Positions 9,950 to 20,685 of a DNA stretch of 64,000 nucleotides are shown here, piece by piece; position 1 is the first letter of the stretch, and each line of letters opens with the position of its first letter. The stretch comes from Cololabis saira (lineage: Eukaryota > Chordata > Actinopteri > Beloniformes > Belonidae). The notes below the pieces were generated by a model. That model was not told the origin of the DNA and ran no database searches. It worked only from the letters and a program-made list of their open reading frames with translations. The DNA lies in contig NC_084601.1 in NCBI RefSeq assembly GCF_033807715.1, positions 13,057,690-13,121,689 on the forward strand. The letters are read 5' to 3'. The translations under genes and the position numbers were made by a program.

Positions 9950-12900
9950 TCGTTACAGCCGCGATCCAAGCGAGCCGACGACTCTAGTGTCGCTTTAAGT
10001 TTTGGGGAATAGACAGATCAAGCAAGAAGAGAAGAGAAGATTTTTGACCACAGACGTTAAAGCATTGTCTGGGGTCGCACTAAGACTCCTCTGGTTTTTA
10101 TTATCAAGCAAAATAGCAAATGGCATTTTAAATCCCGTGTGTTGAGATAATAAAGTCTTATCTTCAATACAAACTTAATTGTACAAATACAATCTGAATT
10201 GTATTCATTGGCAAATACTAAAACAAATGAAAAACCCATCACATGCTTTATATTTTTAGCCACTTTGAATTTCCCCATCAGACTCTTCAGTCAACTCGGT
10301 GCCGTCTGCATGGGCCGTGAAGTTCTGTCTCTACTCGGCTTCTGACGGTTTTCTGCTTGTCAGATGGTGAGAGAAAGATGAAAACATTTAGATCTTAGCC
10401 GAAAACAGGCTAATAGGGAGTTGGCATGGTGATGAGACTTGTAAAATGCAGAGGCTGAGACTTTTCAAGAAAGCAGAATTACACTACATAAAGCCAGATT
10501 ATTGCTTTTATTCTCAAGCAGTTTTGATAAATATTGGGTTGTCCATAAAGATTTAAAATCCCTGTTTGAAAAGAAAAATGATTGATTTCATCTGATACCC
10601 CTTTTTCCAGTTTATAGGCTGCCATTCAAAACAACTTCAAAACAACAATTGAACAATTTTCCCGAAGAGCATAAATATTTCATTTGGACTTCCTTTTGGA
10701 GGGAAACGCTGTCAGTGATGAAACTAAAGTAACAAAAAAACACGAGGAAGTTAACGTTTCAAAACTGACTTGATGAATCTCGTTGTGGCTCAGATGAAGA
10801 GGACTGGGGAAACAAACACGGCTGAGAGACTTGCAGATGTGTCTGTCCGTCTCTCTCTCCACAAGCCTCAGACATCCAACAACCAATCACACTGACTACT
10901 AATACAGAATCAGCCTTCTTTATTCTACCTTATTCTCTTCTTTGGGCTCTGTTTGGATCTCCTTGCTCTTTTCCTGACTTGCTGTCCATGTTCTTGTGTC
11001 ATCATCTTTCTCATTTACTACAGTTCTTAAAACACAGGAAACATAAATATTGCTTCATTATGTAAAAGGTTTCATCTTCAAGGTTTCTGGATTAAAAAGT
11101 ACAACAGATGGTTTTGGAGCCAAAGCCGGCCCTTCCATCTAACTTTGATACAAACATCAGGTACTTCTTCCCTTTGTTTCAGCCTGCATTGATCTTGTTG
11201 CAAATTGAAAAAGCTTGGAAAAATGAGTTTCTAAGCCACGTAAAACCATATGTAAATCGCATATTTCACTGATCTAAATCGATATTAACAGCTCAGCGAA
11301 ATGACTGCCGTGCAAAGTAAAAGGTTGGTTCATCAATAACTGTACAATTCATGAAAACTGCATCGTGAGAAGAACACATTTTTAGATCCTCGCGACGGTT
11401 CGCTCGCTCCTCTCCCCCACACAGTCTCCTGAGACCGATCGTTTCGAGGAGGGTCTCATTCCCGTCTCCCTCTCACTCAAAAGCACAACATGTTCCAGCT
11501 GTTTTCAGGCCTCGTGAATGGCACAACATTCTGTAATAGGCTTAACGCGGCATCTGCTTTCTGCACTGCACAGATTGCTAATAAAGGTGCAATGTTTTCG
11601 CCGGGATTTTAGCACCACTGGCCAAGTTCAGCTTATCTCTAATTTGTCAGAAAGCTGATATGTGCATTATTGTTTGTGTTTTGTTTTGTTGTCAAATAAG
11701 AAAAAAATGCTTTTAGCATGCATTTGTGTAAGCATGACTTCTCTAGTGCATTTGAGATTACCCATGACTAAAGGGGGGCGTGCACTTTACGTGGGGGCGA
11801 CGGTGAGGAAAAGTGAGATTTGTCACCGCTGAAGAGGCTCCCGAGGAGCCATCGTGGTTATCCTGGTGGCCATCTGAGTTCTCTGAGAAATTGAGTGATT
11901 GACTGAGATAACGAGGGACGAGACTGCCTGGAGAGTGGAGGAAGATGGAGGGAAGACAGCCATCAGCTCGAGCTCAGTCAGTCTATTGCCGTGGATTTTA
12001 AAGGCCAATCTCTCCCCAGACAAGTAGTGGGTTCCTCTGTGTTTTTCTTCTCTCTGTGTTTCTACTCTCCATTTTACTTCATCCGCACTCACTCAATCAA
12101 TGTGTACTCTGTTCAGACACTCTGGGGTCTCCTGTTTAAATGTTACCACAAGGAGTTTTGATGGTTGTCTCATTTTCTCCTCCTTCTGCTTTTCTGTTCT
12201 TGGCTCTCTGAAAGCTTTGACATATTGGTTTTATACTTTTTTAATGTTTTTTCCTAAAACTGTTAATTGCCTAATCAGTTATACCTTCCTGGCCGTTTAG
12301 AAAGAGTGAGAAAAGGCATGGTGGGTGATGTGTTGCACCCCAGAACGGCCCTGAGCTGCCGCAGGATTCATTGTTGGGGAACAAATAGCTGCAGCGTCTT
12401 GATGCTCTTATGCGGATGGCAGCAGGGAAATTAGGTTGCACTGCATAAGTTCACTTAGCAGTAGGGAGTACTGACCTTAAATAACAGCTCAACAACCCTG
12501 AGTGACTTCAAGGGAGTCTTATTTATGAATTCAAGTTGATACGTTTACGTTTGCCTGCACAAAAACGTACTCGTATCTTCAGCTGCTTCACGAACACAAC
12601 AGACCCTTTGTTCTGCCTGCACTTCAGGCAGTAGCCGGCATTGTCTGCTGTGACAGAACTTAGAGGATTAGGTGGGTTTTATACATGGAGAAAATGGATA
12701 ATCTTCTCTATATCTGACCTTTGGGCGACACTCTGCTGACTCTATAAGGCTTTAGTAATGACACCATATGTCGTGGGGACTGGAGGAGTCAGCATGCCTT
12801 CGTTTCCCTTTCCTGCTTGGAGTTGTTTAAGTTGCTCAGTGTGACGCACGTGTGGCACAGATGCCTTATCAAAAAAAGTGCAAAGATTCATTTGATATTT

Positions 12901-13230
12901 AATGCTATTCTTTATAAATTGTCTTACATAGGTAGAATATGCAGTTATGTATTGTAAGACAATTCATTTAAGGAGGGGCACTTCGATTATACATGGGTTA
13001 TGTGACTAAACATCTCTTTTTTATTATTATTATTCTCAGTGACAAATCTATTGACTCACAACAGGGGAAGGATAGTGAATACAAATCAAGAATTTTGTTG
13101 GCTGTTTTCACATACAGCAGGTTAAAAAAGGTAATATAGGCGATATGATTACATACAAAACAGACTTTCACAGAGGTTTCCTAGTATTTTTCTCCTGTAG
13201 TTTCTTGTTGATCGTTTTCATAACACAATC
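9950..13230. other. Intronic stretch, nothing identified
   Basis: No recognisable repeat family, exon or RNA gene apart from the small inverted repeat at 12917-12964. Some parts are of mixed, non-repetitive composition and could hold conserved non-coding elements, which only cross-species alignment would show. Confidence 0.4.
12917..12964. repeat. Perfect 12-bp inverted repeat (hairpin)
   Basis: aattgtcttaca at 12917-12928 and its exact complement at 12953-12964, separated by 24 nt that do not pair well. Confidence 0.8.
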
Positions 13231-13274
13231 ATTTAATAGTGGGTGGTATAAATAGCTGCGGCAGGTTGTGCGTA

Positions 13275-13457
13275 ATGATGGCAGCCCTGGCGTTGTTGGA
13301 AAACCTTGCGAATGAAGCTTTAAGAGAACAACTATTTACGGATTGCTTTAATCTGGCACAAGATGATAGTTGGCTCATGCAGCGCTTTAGGCGTCCAAGT
13401 GCTGCCCATCTGAGCTGTGTTAGGAACCGGGCTAGCCCTGACACCAGCTTTGTGTGA
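13275..13457 (+). pseudogene. Harbinger (HARBI1-like) transposase N-terminal fragment
   Basis: Reads MAALALLENLANEAL, then LAQDDSWLMQRFRRP. Fish Harbinger transposases start with the same A-L-x-x-L-E-x-x-A-N-E-A-L block and have a D-D-x-W-L-x-x-R-F-R-x-P motif about 30 residues on. After that the frame is lost (expected L-E-L-C-x-E-L appears only in another frame with stops). The catalytic DDE domain is missing. It is an isolated remnant; no terminal repeats were found next to it. Confidence 0.65.
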
Positions 13458-16400
13458 AGCGATCCTTTTCATCCTTCTTTTCTTTAACCTTGGCCAGGGT
13501 CCTTTTGTGATCTTTTTTTTTTTGTTTTTTTTTTATTGGTTAACGCCACCAGATTAGACGCAGATTATTATTTTTTTTCTGTTTCACTAAAGAGTGCCTG
13601 AATTTCACATAAAACTACTTATTCTTTGCTGCTACTCTCACTGAGTTGTAGTTTTTGGGTGATTATTGGGATCTTGACAGCCAATTATTGCTGAAGAGGT
13701 AACTGAATGGGCTGCCTGTGCTTGGGCGTGCAATTCCACGAAAGAAAACCGAGGATCTCACAACAACATGACGAGGGAGGGAGGGAGGCCGAGGATTAGA
13801 AAGTGTCAAAGTCACCATCTAGGATAAAACCAAGAAGATATAGAAGTACATCCTACAGTCTCAGGCACCGGGCATCCAGCGAGGAGGAAGAGGAGCGGCA
13901 GGAGGAACCATCACTGAAAGAGAAGTCCAAGCATGGCATGTATCTCCGACAGGAGGAAGCGGCTGACACCGAGAAGTCCTACCAGTGGCCAGAAAAGGCT
14001 TGTCTGAAAAGCCAGCCCTGAGGCATTTAATATATGTATACACTGTATATTCAACCAGTGAACTGAAAGATATTCGGGGGCGCCATTCTTGCAGATTAGG
14101 CCTGTAATCATCTGCGCTTTTGGCTTTGTCATGAACAAACAGCATGTGAGCAGACCGGACCGCCTTGAACAACATTTCAGGCTCTCCCCTCCCTTTTTCT
14201 CTCCCTTTTTGTCCTTGATCTCTCCCCATTTTTCCCTGGCATGTATGTCTATGCACAGTACTCGACCTCAGGTTGCTGATTTGGTAGCAGTAATTGGTCA
14301 TTAGCTGAGGGACAGATGCAGCTGCCTCTGCTAGCAGCGTTAACAAGGCATTTTGTCATGGCTAGCTCCAGCCCGTTGCTCTGATCAGCTCAAGTTCTTA
14401 TCACAGTATAACACATATGTTTACATATATACATTACACGCATATGGCCACCCACAGCACAAGCGTTGACACTGCTGTGGGTTTTACAGTCATCTTGCAT
14501 GCAGAAGCGATGGATTAGAGGATTTCCGTGCGGAGACTGATAATATTAGCCCTCACACCATCACTGCTGCAAGTGCAGCTGACCTGGCAGCAAAGCCTGG
14601 TTAACTTTCAGTAATTAATCCATTACATGTTCTTTTTAAAAAGTAAAACAGGTTTTCAGGTCTTTAGTAAGACTAGTTGATTGAAGCAGTATATGAAATA
14701 TACTGGTCTATCGCCGCCGAATAGCCTACTGTATTTTGGGAAATGTACCACAAACTTGTTCAGTTTTTTGTTCTCTGCGAAAATTTACTTTGAATATGTT
14801 CAAGAAGAAAACTTTTTGTAGATCTAAAGATTTAATGCATGTTGACCTGGGGGGAATTTATTTATTTTTTTCTGGAGTTATGGTTAAAGCTATATAACAC
14901 AAGCAATGTATCACACACAGTGAGAAAGAGGCCGCTTCTGTGGCTTCATTCCAGAGGAGCTGTCATCCCACATTTATCAGTCACACAGTGACAACAGGGC
15001 CGTTTTATCATATTAGAAACAACAGGGTTAATATCAACATTATAAAATAATATCATCAAAATAAATATCATAATAACAACCATCATCAGTCACACTTTGG
15101 AAAGGTTGCTGCGAAAGACTTTACGACTTAATATTGAGGTATTAGTATTTGAAATAAAGTTTTGTTGCATAAGTGATCTCCTCTAAATGTTAAGTGTAGT
15201 GCTGCACTGCATCGAAATATCAGACTGACAAAGACATTTTTTTCAACTTTTGAATAGCAAATGCAGCTATTGAAGTCAAGCTCCAGCCTGACGATGCTGT
15301 GTGTTTGACACGCAGATACCGTGAGAGTCTGTGGTCGCTTGAAGTGAATTATCCGTTTATGGATCAACATCAGACAGGGTTATATGCCTCCTTTGAGTTT
15401 CCATTTCCACGTTCTTCCACCGCCACTCCCTTCCCCGCAACCACACACACCTTCTTGGCCGCCTCCCAAGGCAGTCAAACAGATTACTACGGGCGTTAAC
15501 CCCATCGATCCGCGCCAAATGGCCTCCAAATGCCAGGAATTACATTTCAAATGGGAGGAGGGGGAAATAAAGTGCTGTAGTATTTTTTGCTGCTTTGACT
15601 CAGAGTTAAGTGCCGCGATGCCTTCCTCGCCGGACAGTTTGCCACTATTTTTATTGTTACTAACATTCGCCTCAGTTTGTACTTTTATTAAAGCATCTCT
15701 GGGCAAATACGCAGCCTCCCTCTGTGCAAATGTTGAAGTTTCCTGTGAAGATTACTACACGCGTTTAAATTATATTGTAGTTTCCATATTTGAGGGACCT
15801 AAAGCAAATCTGTGTTGCAGTTGATGAGATTTAGATGCAGTGAGATTTGCCTAGGTTATAAAAGAGGGCAGGTTTATCACACTGGCTGTGTGGTGAATTC
15901 AAGACTACTATGTCAACACTCCCGCCGTTCTCATCTTCTCTCTGCTTGATTCCCTCACTTTCTCCCTCACCCTCTTGTCTACATCTAATTTTCTCTACTC
16001 CATGTGTAGTACTCTTTGTGTAATATAACACTCCATTGCCTCTCTTCCCCACTTTGTCTATCAGAACTTTACAGCATATCTGTAGCAGAATAGGTATTGA
16101 TTAACGTTGAAGTGGTCATGCTATCTAATGACAGGCTAAATATAGCCTTTGCTACAACGTTCCTGCTGCGGCATCCTCCCTCCATCTAGAGCTCAAAGTG
16201 TGAATAGTCACGCTGTTGGCATGACAACACACTGGTCAAGGCTTTATGAGCAGTCACAACAGATTGTGTGCATGTGGGCCTGTCAAGTTACTGGAGAATG
16301 GATCACGGTGAGGGGAACAAGATGAAAAGCTCATAAACTGAAGACACGAGTGAGATGCTTATCATGTTATAATTAAGGGATTAGTCTGATAATCCCAAAT

Positions 16401-16969
16401 GAATGTGAATACGGATTCTAGGGTTTGAGATTCTTTCTTTTCATTGATTTAGGGGCTGATGGTTTGCATATTGGGGATGGGTGACTGTTTTCTATGCACT
16501 TTTGTATTAAGCAAGATAGATACAATACAGTAGACATTCTAAGGCATATGTCAAATGGTTTGTGCTTTCTTGCTCTGGTGGGGGTGCAGGGTGGCAGGAA
16601 GTGCTTCATACCAGCAAAACTCCCAGACAAATTGACTACACAGCTCACAACACACTCAAATCTTTTACAGTGGAAAATGCTTAAAATGTAGAAGCGATAT
16701 TCGTCATCAAGGTGTTTTGCGCCTACTGATGGGCTTTCCTACGTTCATTTTAACAATTTCTGTTTGACGTATCAAACTAGAACGCGTCAGGGAAGAAGTC
16801 GGGGGGTTAATAGGGCCAATGTGATTGTGCAGCAATGATGTGCTGCAAAGAGGTTCCTCGTGAGGTGTGAGATGACGTTAGTTATTTTGACTTGCCACAT
16901 TTTCGATCAGCAGCACCATCTTTGTTTTGCATTTACTATATTCATATGGTATTAATTGTAACTATTGTA
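13458..16969. other. Intronic stretch, nothing identified
   Basis: Contains T-rich runs near 13510-13545, a short (gga)n patch near 13770-13790 and low-complexity (ata)n near 15040-15080. ORFs here (for example 15384-15824, 146 codons) show no family resemblance and have biased or low-complexity composition. Confidence 0.4.
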
Positions 16970-17806
16970 CCTATTGTTTTTATCCTCATTTTTCTTACGA
17001 CAAAATGAGGGCCTTTTTGTCCCCCTAAACGTGCCCCAAAAGTCACCAAATTTTGCACTCAAGCCAGGCCTGGCGAAAAATTTGATATTTAATGGTTTGT
17101 ATTAATGGGCGTGGCATAATGGCTCAACAGCACCCCCTAGAAAGCTTCGTGCCTCAAGCCCCACAATACGGTTTGATGTACATGCACGAAAATCGTTACA
17201 CACCTGTATCATGTCGCAACTTAAAGAAAAGTCTCTTGGCGCCATGGCGGAAACGGAACAGAAAGTCAGCCATTTTCAATTAATCGTGTAATTTTGGCGC
17301 AATTTATGCCATTCCTTCAGCCGCTTCTTCGCCCGAACCGTAACGTGCACCCAGGTGTGTTATACATCAAAATGTGCGTCTCCATCCTGTGACAATGCGC
17401 ATTACTTTTCTCAGTCAAAAGCGTTACTGTGGCGGCGATAGACGCACAAAAGCGCGCCCCCCCCTCATCTGATTGGTCCATATTTGATAGTCCCTATTTT
17501 CTGCCATAACTTTTGAATGGTTTGACATAGAGTCGTGGGTGGTGTCATCTGGCTCGGTTTTGAGTACTTGACCTTCATTGTCATGAATTAGCCCCGCCCC
17601 TTCTTCTGATTGGTCGATGTCTGATGGTTCCTACCTTCTGCCGTAACCTTTGAATGGTTTGATATAGAGAGCCGTGGGTGGTTTCATCCCCTAAATGTCC
17701 AGGCCTGAAGAATTTACATGCAAGTCATACAAGCGCTTCCACTGCGGCACGCCTGAACGTGCACAAGGGTGCGAGGGCCCGTTCATCGCTGCTTGCAGTT
17801 TTAATT
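16970..17806 (-). mobile_element. Helitron-like GC-ended repeat, copy A (one end missing)
   Basis: Reverse-orientation relative of the complete copy at 35366-36319. Shared blocks: ccccaaaagtcaccaaatttt near 17034, atgggcgtggc near 17104, ggctcaacagc, ggtttgatgtacatgcacga near 17170, cccgaaccgtaacgtgcacc near 17332, tandem 'cttctgattggtc' segments near 17600, and the terminal gcttgcagttttaatt at 17791-17806. The opposite GC-rich end is absent. It also contains ~130 bp homologous to the satellite at 1-7287 (17330-17460). Confidence 0.75.
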
Positions 17807-18393
17807 ATAATTATAATTATATATTTATAATTGGTTCTGAATCGTAGTAAATGCGAATCTTATGTGAATGATTTTTTCTTTTTTTTCTTTTAACTGTGAT
17901 ATAAAAAAGGTCACAAAGTTAGCTCTCTTTCATTAGCACGATATTTGGAAAGTTATTAGCATCCTGACACAAACGGATGCAGGAAACATTAATCTATGCC
18001 TTTGTTAACTACATGTGGAAAAGGATAGAGCTGCGCAAGTTTCTCACTCTCACGCAGTGCCCCGCGGTCTCTGCATGCTCAGACGCTCTCAGCCAATCAG
18101 GAGCAAGCCACAGCGCATGGGGACACATGCTCGTCACACATGCAGCCAGAGAGCTGTAGAAGCAGACCGCGACGAGTGCAGTACCAGTGTTAACTGTTTC
18201 TGTGGACTGCAATGTTATGTGTGTATCAAACGTAAGTAAATATTGATTGCATGAGAGAGTTGCATTTATTACTTTACGTTGTGTTCATGATATGTAGTCT
18301 GTAGTTACTGTAGCTTAGTTAGTCATGTGTCATGTTCAATTGAGTTAGCTGTTAAAGGAGCAGAGCAATGTTTAAATCACTATTTATATTATT
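17807..18393. other. Intronic stretch, nothing identified
   Basis: Opens with an A/T-rich (aattat)n run at 17802-17832. No repeat family recognised in the rest. Confidence 0.4.
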
Positions 18394-18441
18394 GGGGCCC
18401 GAGCACTGACGTGCGAAGGCCCTATTGTATCTGTAGGACAG
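18394..18441 (-). mobile_element. Helitron-like repeat, isolated terminal fragment
   Basis: ggggcccgagcactgacgtg followed by cgaaggccctattgtatctg is the GC-rich end of the 35366-36319 family in reverse orientation. It breaks off at 18441, exactly where a hAT-like cagtgttg end begins, and the family resumes at 19331. Confidence 0.7.
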
Positions 18442-18615
18442 TGTTGTGCAAGTTCATACTTCTCATGAACTAGTTCAAAGTTCAGTTCACATAGTTTAAA
18501 AATGAACAGTTCACGTTCATAGTTCACCATTTTCATTTTGAACTAGTTCAAATTCAGTTCATTTCAATATTTTTAGGTCAGAAGTACTAATGAAAAGCCC
18601 ACCTATCCTAAAACT
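18442..18615. mobile_element. hAT-like element fragment (CAGTGTTG end)
   Basis: Starts cagtgttgtgcaagttcata and is made of repeated gaactagttca / ttcagttca motifs typical of a fish hAT MITE. No second terminal repeat or target duplication was found. Confidence 0.45.
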
Positions 18616-18628
18616 GTTCACTGTATAC

Positions 18629-18841
18629 CAGTGGTCTTCAACCCCGGTCCTCAGGACCCCCTGTCCTGCATGTTTTAGATATTTCCCCTCAGAACCCTGA
18701 TAAAAATGACTGTCATTAACAGACTTGTGCAGACCTGGACAAGCTGATGACGGCCATTAATTAGAATCAGGTGTGATGATGCAAGGAAACATCTAAAACA
18801 TGCAGGACAGGGGTCCCGAGGACCAGGGTTGAAGACCCCTG
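18629..18841. mobile_element. hAT MITE with 8-bp target duplication (213 bp)
   Basis: Long terminal inverted repeats: cagtggtcttcaaccccggt... at the left and ...gggttgaagacccctg at the right, matching over ~50 bp including acatgcaggacagg. Flanked by ctgtatac (18621-18628) and ctgtatgc (18842-18849), an 8-bp duplication with one mismatch. It shares internal motifs (gattagaatcaggtgtg, catctaaaacatgc) with the MITE at 28822-29044. Confidence 0.9.
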
Positions 18842-18849
18842 CTGTATGC

Positions 18850-19271
18850 AATCATGTATTTGTTCTAGTGGCTTTTCAACTTTAGAGGCTGTAAATCTCC
18901 AACATTGTAGTCCATTATCAGTTTATCTACCTGTTGCTGGGAAATTAGACCCCTGAAGGCTGCAGCAGTGTGACTGGGGTCGTTTGGGGCCGTTGGGTCT
19001 TCTTGGTTTTTCTGGGAACTTTTTTGATTATTAAGGACTCGCATATATTTTCTCCCACTGGACAGATGCTTTAACTCCACATGACATTTCAAATTTGAAG
19101 TTGACGAGGCAGACGTTCAGACTTTTTTTCTCAGCGCAGGTGGACATATTTGCAAAGAAAGGTTAGATTTCTACCGTCGGACTCTTTGGGAGACGATGTG
19201 TAAATGTCCCGCAAATAATGATAAATAAAGGGATCATCATCTGCGTCTGCAACGTCTCTCTTCACCTGTCA
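18850..19271. other. Intronic stretch, nothing identified
   Basis: Non-repetitive by eye; it may be the inside of a larger insertion that split the Helitron-like copy (18394-18441 and 19331 onward). Confidence 0.35.
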
Positions 19272-19325
19272 AGGCTGATTTATGGTTCCGCGTTACACCG
19301 ACGCAGAGCCTATGCCGTAGCTGAA
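19272..19325 (+). mobile_element. Half of the palindromic MITE family
   Basis: aaggctgatttatggttccg followed by gacgcagagcctatgccgtag matches the left arm of the element at 9787-9926; the right arm is missing. Confidence 0.65.
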
Positions 19326-19330
19326 GACCC

Positions 19331-20078
19331 CTGGCGAAAAATGTGAAATTTAATGGTTTGCATTAATGGGCGTGGCCTAATGGCTCAACAGCGCCCCCTA
19401 GAAAACTTCGTGCCTCAAGCCCCACAATACGGTTTGACGTACATGCACGAAAATCAGTATACACCTGTATCATGTCGCAACTTAAAGAAAAGTCTCATGG
19501 CGCCATGGCCAAAACCAAACAGGAAGTCGGTGATTTTGAATTAATCGTGTAATTCTGGCGCAATTTATGCCATTCGTTTGGCAGTTAATGCGGCCCGAAC
19601 CGTAACGTGCACCCAGGTGTGTTATACATCAGAATGTGCGTCTCAATCCTGCGACGATGGGCATTACTTGTCTCAGTCAAAAGCATAAAAAATAAAAAAA
19701 TTTAATAAATGCTTCCCTTAGTACTCCCACAATGGGGAAATTCTTTCTCTGCATTTAACCCATTTTCTAGTTGAACTAGCAGCAGTGGTCTGCCATGCAA
19801 TGGCACGGCGCCCGGGGAGCAGTAAGGGTTAAGGTGGTTGACTTTGGTTGCAATCCAGGGGCTTGAACCTGGGTCCTCCAGACTCCAGCCCTCCTCTGTA
19901 ACCACTAGGCTGCCACTGCCCCGTGGCGACAATAGATGCCAAAAAGCGCGCCCCCCTCCCTCCATCTGATTGGTCCATATTTGATAGTTCCTACTTTCTG
20001 CCATAACTTTTGAATGGTTTGACAGAGAGAGTCGTGGTTGGTGTCATCGCACTCGGTATTGAGTACTTGACCTTCATT
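19331..20078 (-). mobile_element. Helitron-like repeat, copy B, split by a SINE
   Basis: Follows copy A closely: atgggcgtggcctaatggctc, then acaatacggtttgacgtaca, cccgaaccgtaacgtgcacc and the satellite-homologous piece to about 19685. A SINE interrupts at 19686-19923, and the family resumes at 19924 with tggcgacaatagatgcc to ttgaccttcatt at 20078. It then abuts a truncated TTAA-type MITE. Confidence 0.7.
19686..19923 (-). mobile_element. tRNA-derived SINE
   Basis: On the minus strand it begins ggggcagtggcagcctagtg, with a pol III A-box-like tggcagcctagtgg and a B-box ggttcaagccc about 40 nt further. It ends in a LINE-type tail containing tttccccattgtggga and an A/T-rich run. It is inserted in copy B of the Helitron-like repeat, deleting a few bases; no clear target duplication. 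Confidence 0.75.
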
Positions 20079-20360
20079 AGGTACACCTCTACGGAAAAAT
20101 GGCGGAAGCTCCGGCCGGCGGAGTTAGTTGTGGGCGTAGTTTCACGCATCGGAGGCCAACCTATGTAATAGGTATAACGAAAGGGAGCAGAATCTGAATG
20201 GCTCGTAGAAGCCACATCACCCTAGATGGCTCATCCGGGCGGCTGTACAGACACTGCAGAATTTGGTTGCTTTCCTCCTTCTCTGACTTGGCAGGCTGAG
20301 GGGAGACCACTTTATATATGTTAAAGCAAGAGAAAATGTGTTTTTCATAAAAGGTCCCCT
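20079..20360 (+). mobile_element. TTAA-type MITE, right-hand part
   Basis: Matches the right half of the complete element at 40676-41184: atggcggaagctccggccgg, gtttcacgcatcggaggcca, ggctcatccgggcggctgta, accactttatatatgttaaa and the end aaggtcccct, followed by ttaa. The left half is missing. Confidence 0.8.
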
Positions 20361-20384
20361 TTAATCTTTTTTTTTAATGTTAAG

Positions 20385-20515
20385 TGCCCTGCGATGGACC
20401 GCCGAACTGTCCAGGGTGTACGCCTGCCTTTCGCCTGTAAAGAGCTGAGATAGGTTCCAGCAGACCCTCATGACCCTGTATTTAATTAAATGGGTACGGA
20501 AAATGGATGGATGGA
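20385..20515 (+). mobile_element. SINE 3' tail fragment
   Basis: ccctgcgatggaccgcc, ctgtccagggtgtacg, gataggttccagcagacc, ending in (ggat)n. Same 3' module as at 21209-21332; 5' truncated. Confidence 0.7.
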
Positions 20516-20682
20516 TGATTAAAAAAAAACGAAGAAAAAAAACTACAGCTCTCAGAAGCAACAGCTCTGCTGTATTCTGCTCTCTAAGCATCCCCAGCTT
20601 ATACACATGTTGCTCATGAGATCTAGCTTCTGGCAGGACAGACATGCAGCCAGCAGAGCCATCGCAGGGCGACGCCTGACTG
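20516..20682. other. Short intronic stretch
   Basis: A-rich run at 20520-20540, then unremarkable sequence up to the CAG target duplication of the next element. Confidence 0.4.
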
Positions 20683-20685
20683 CAG

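Noticed and set aside
15384..15824. 146-codon ORF on the + strand
   Set aside because: No family resemblance, overlapping ORF of similar size on the other strand, low-complexity start; treated as chance.
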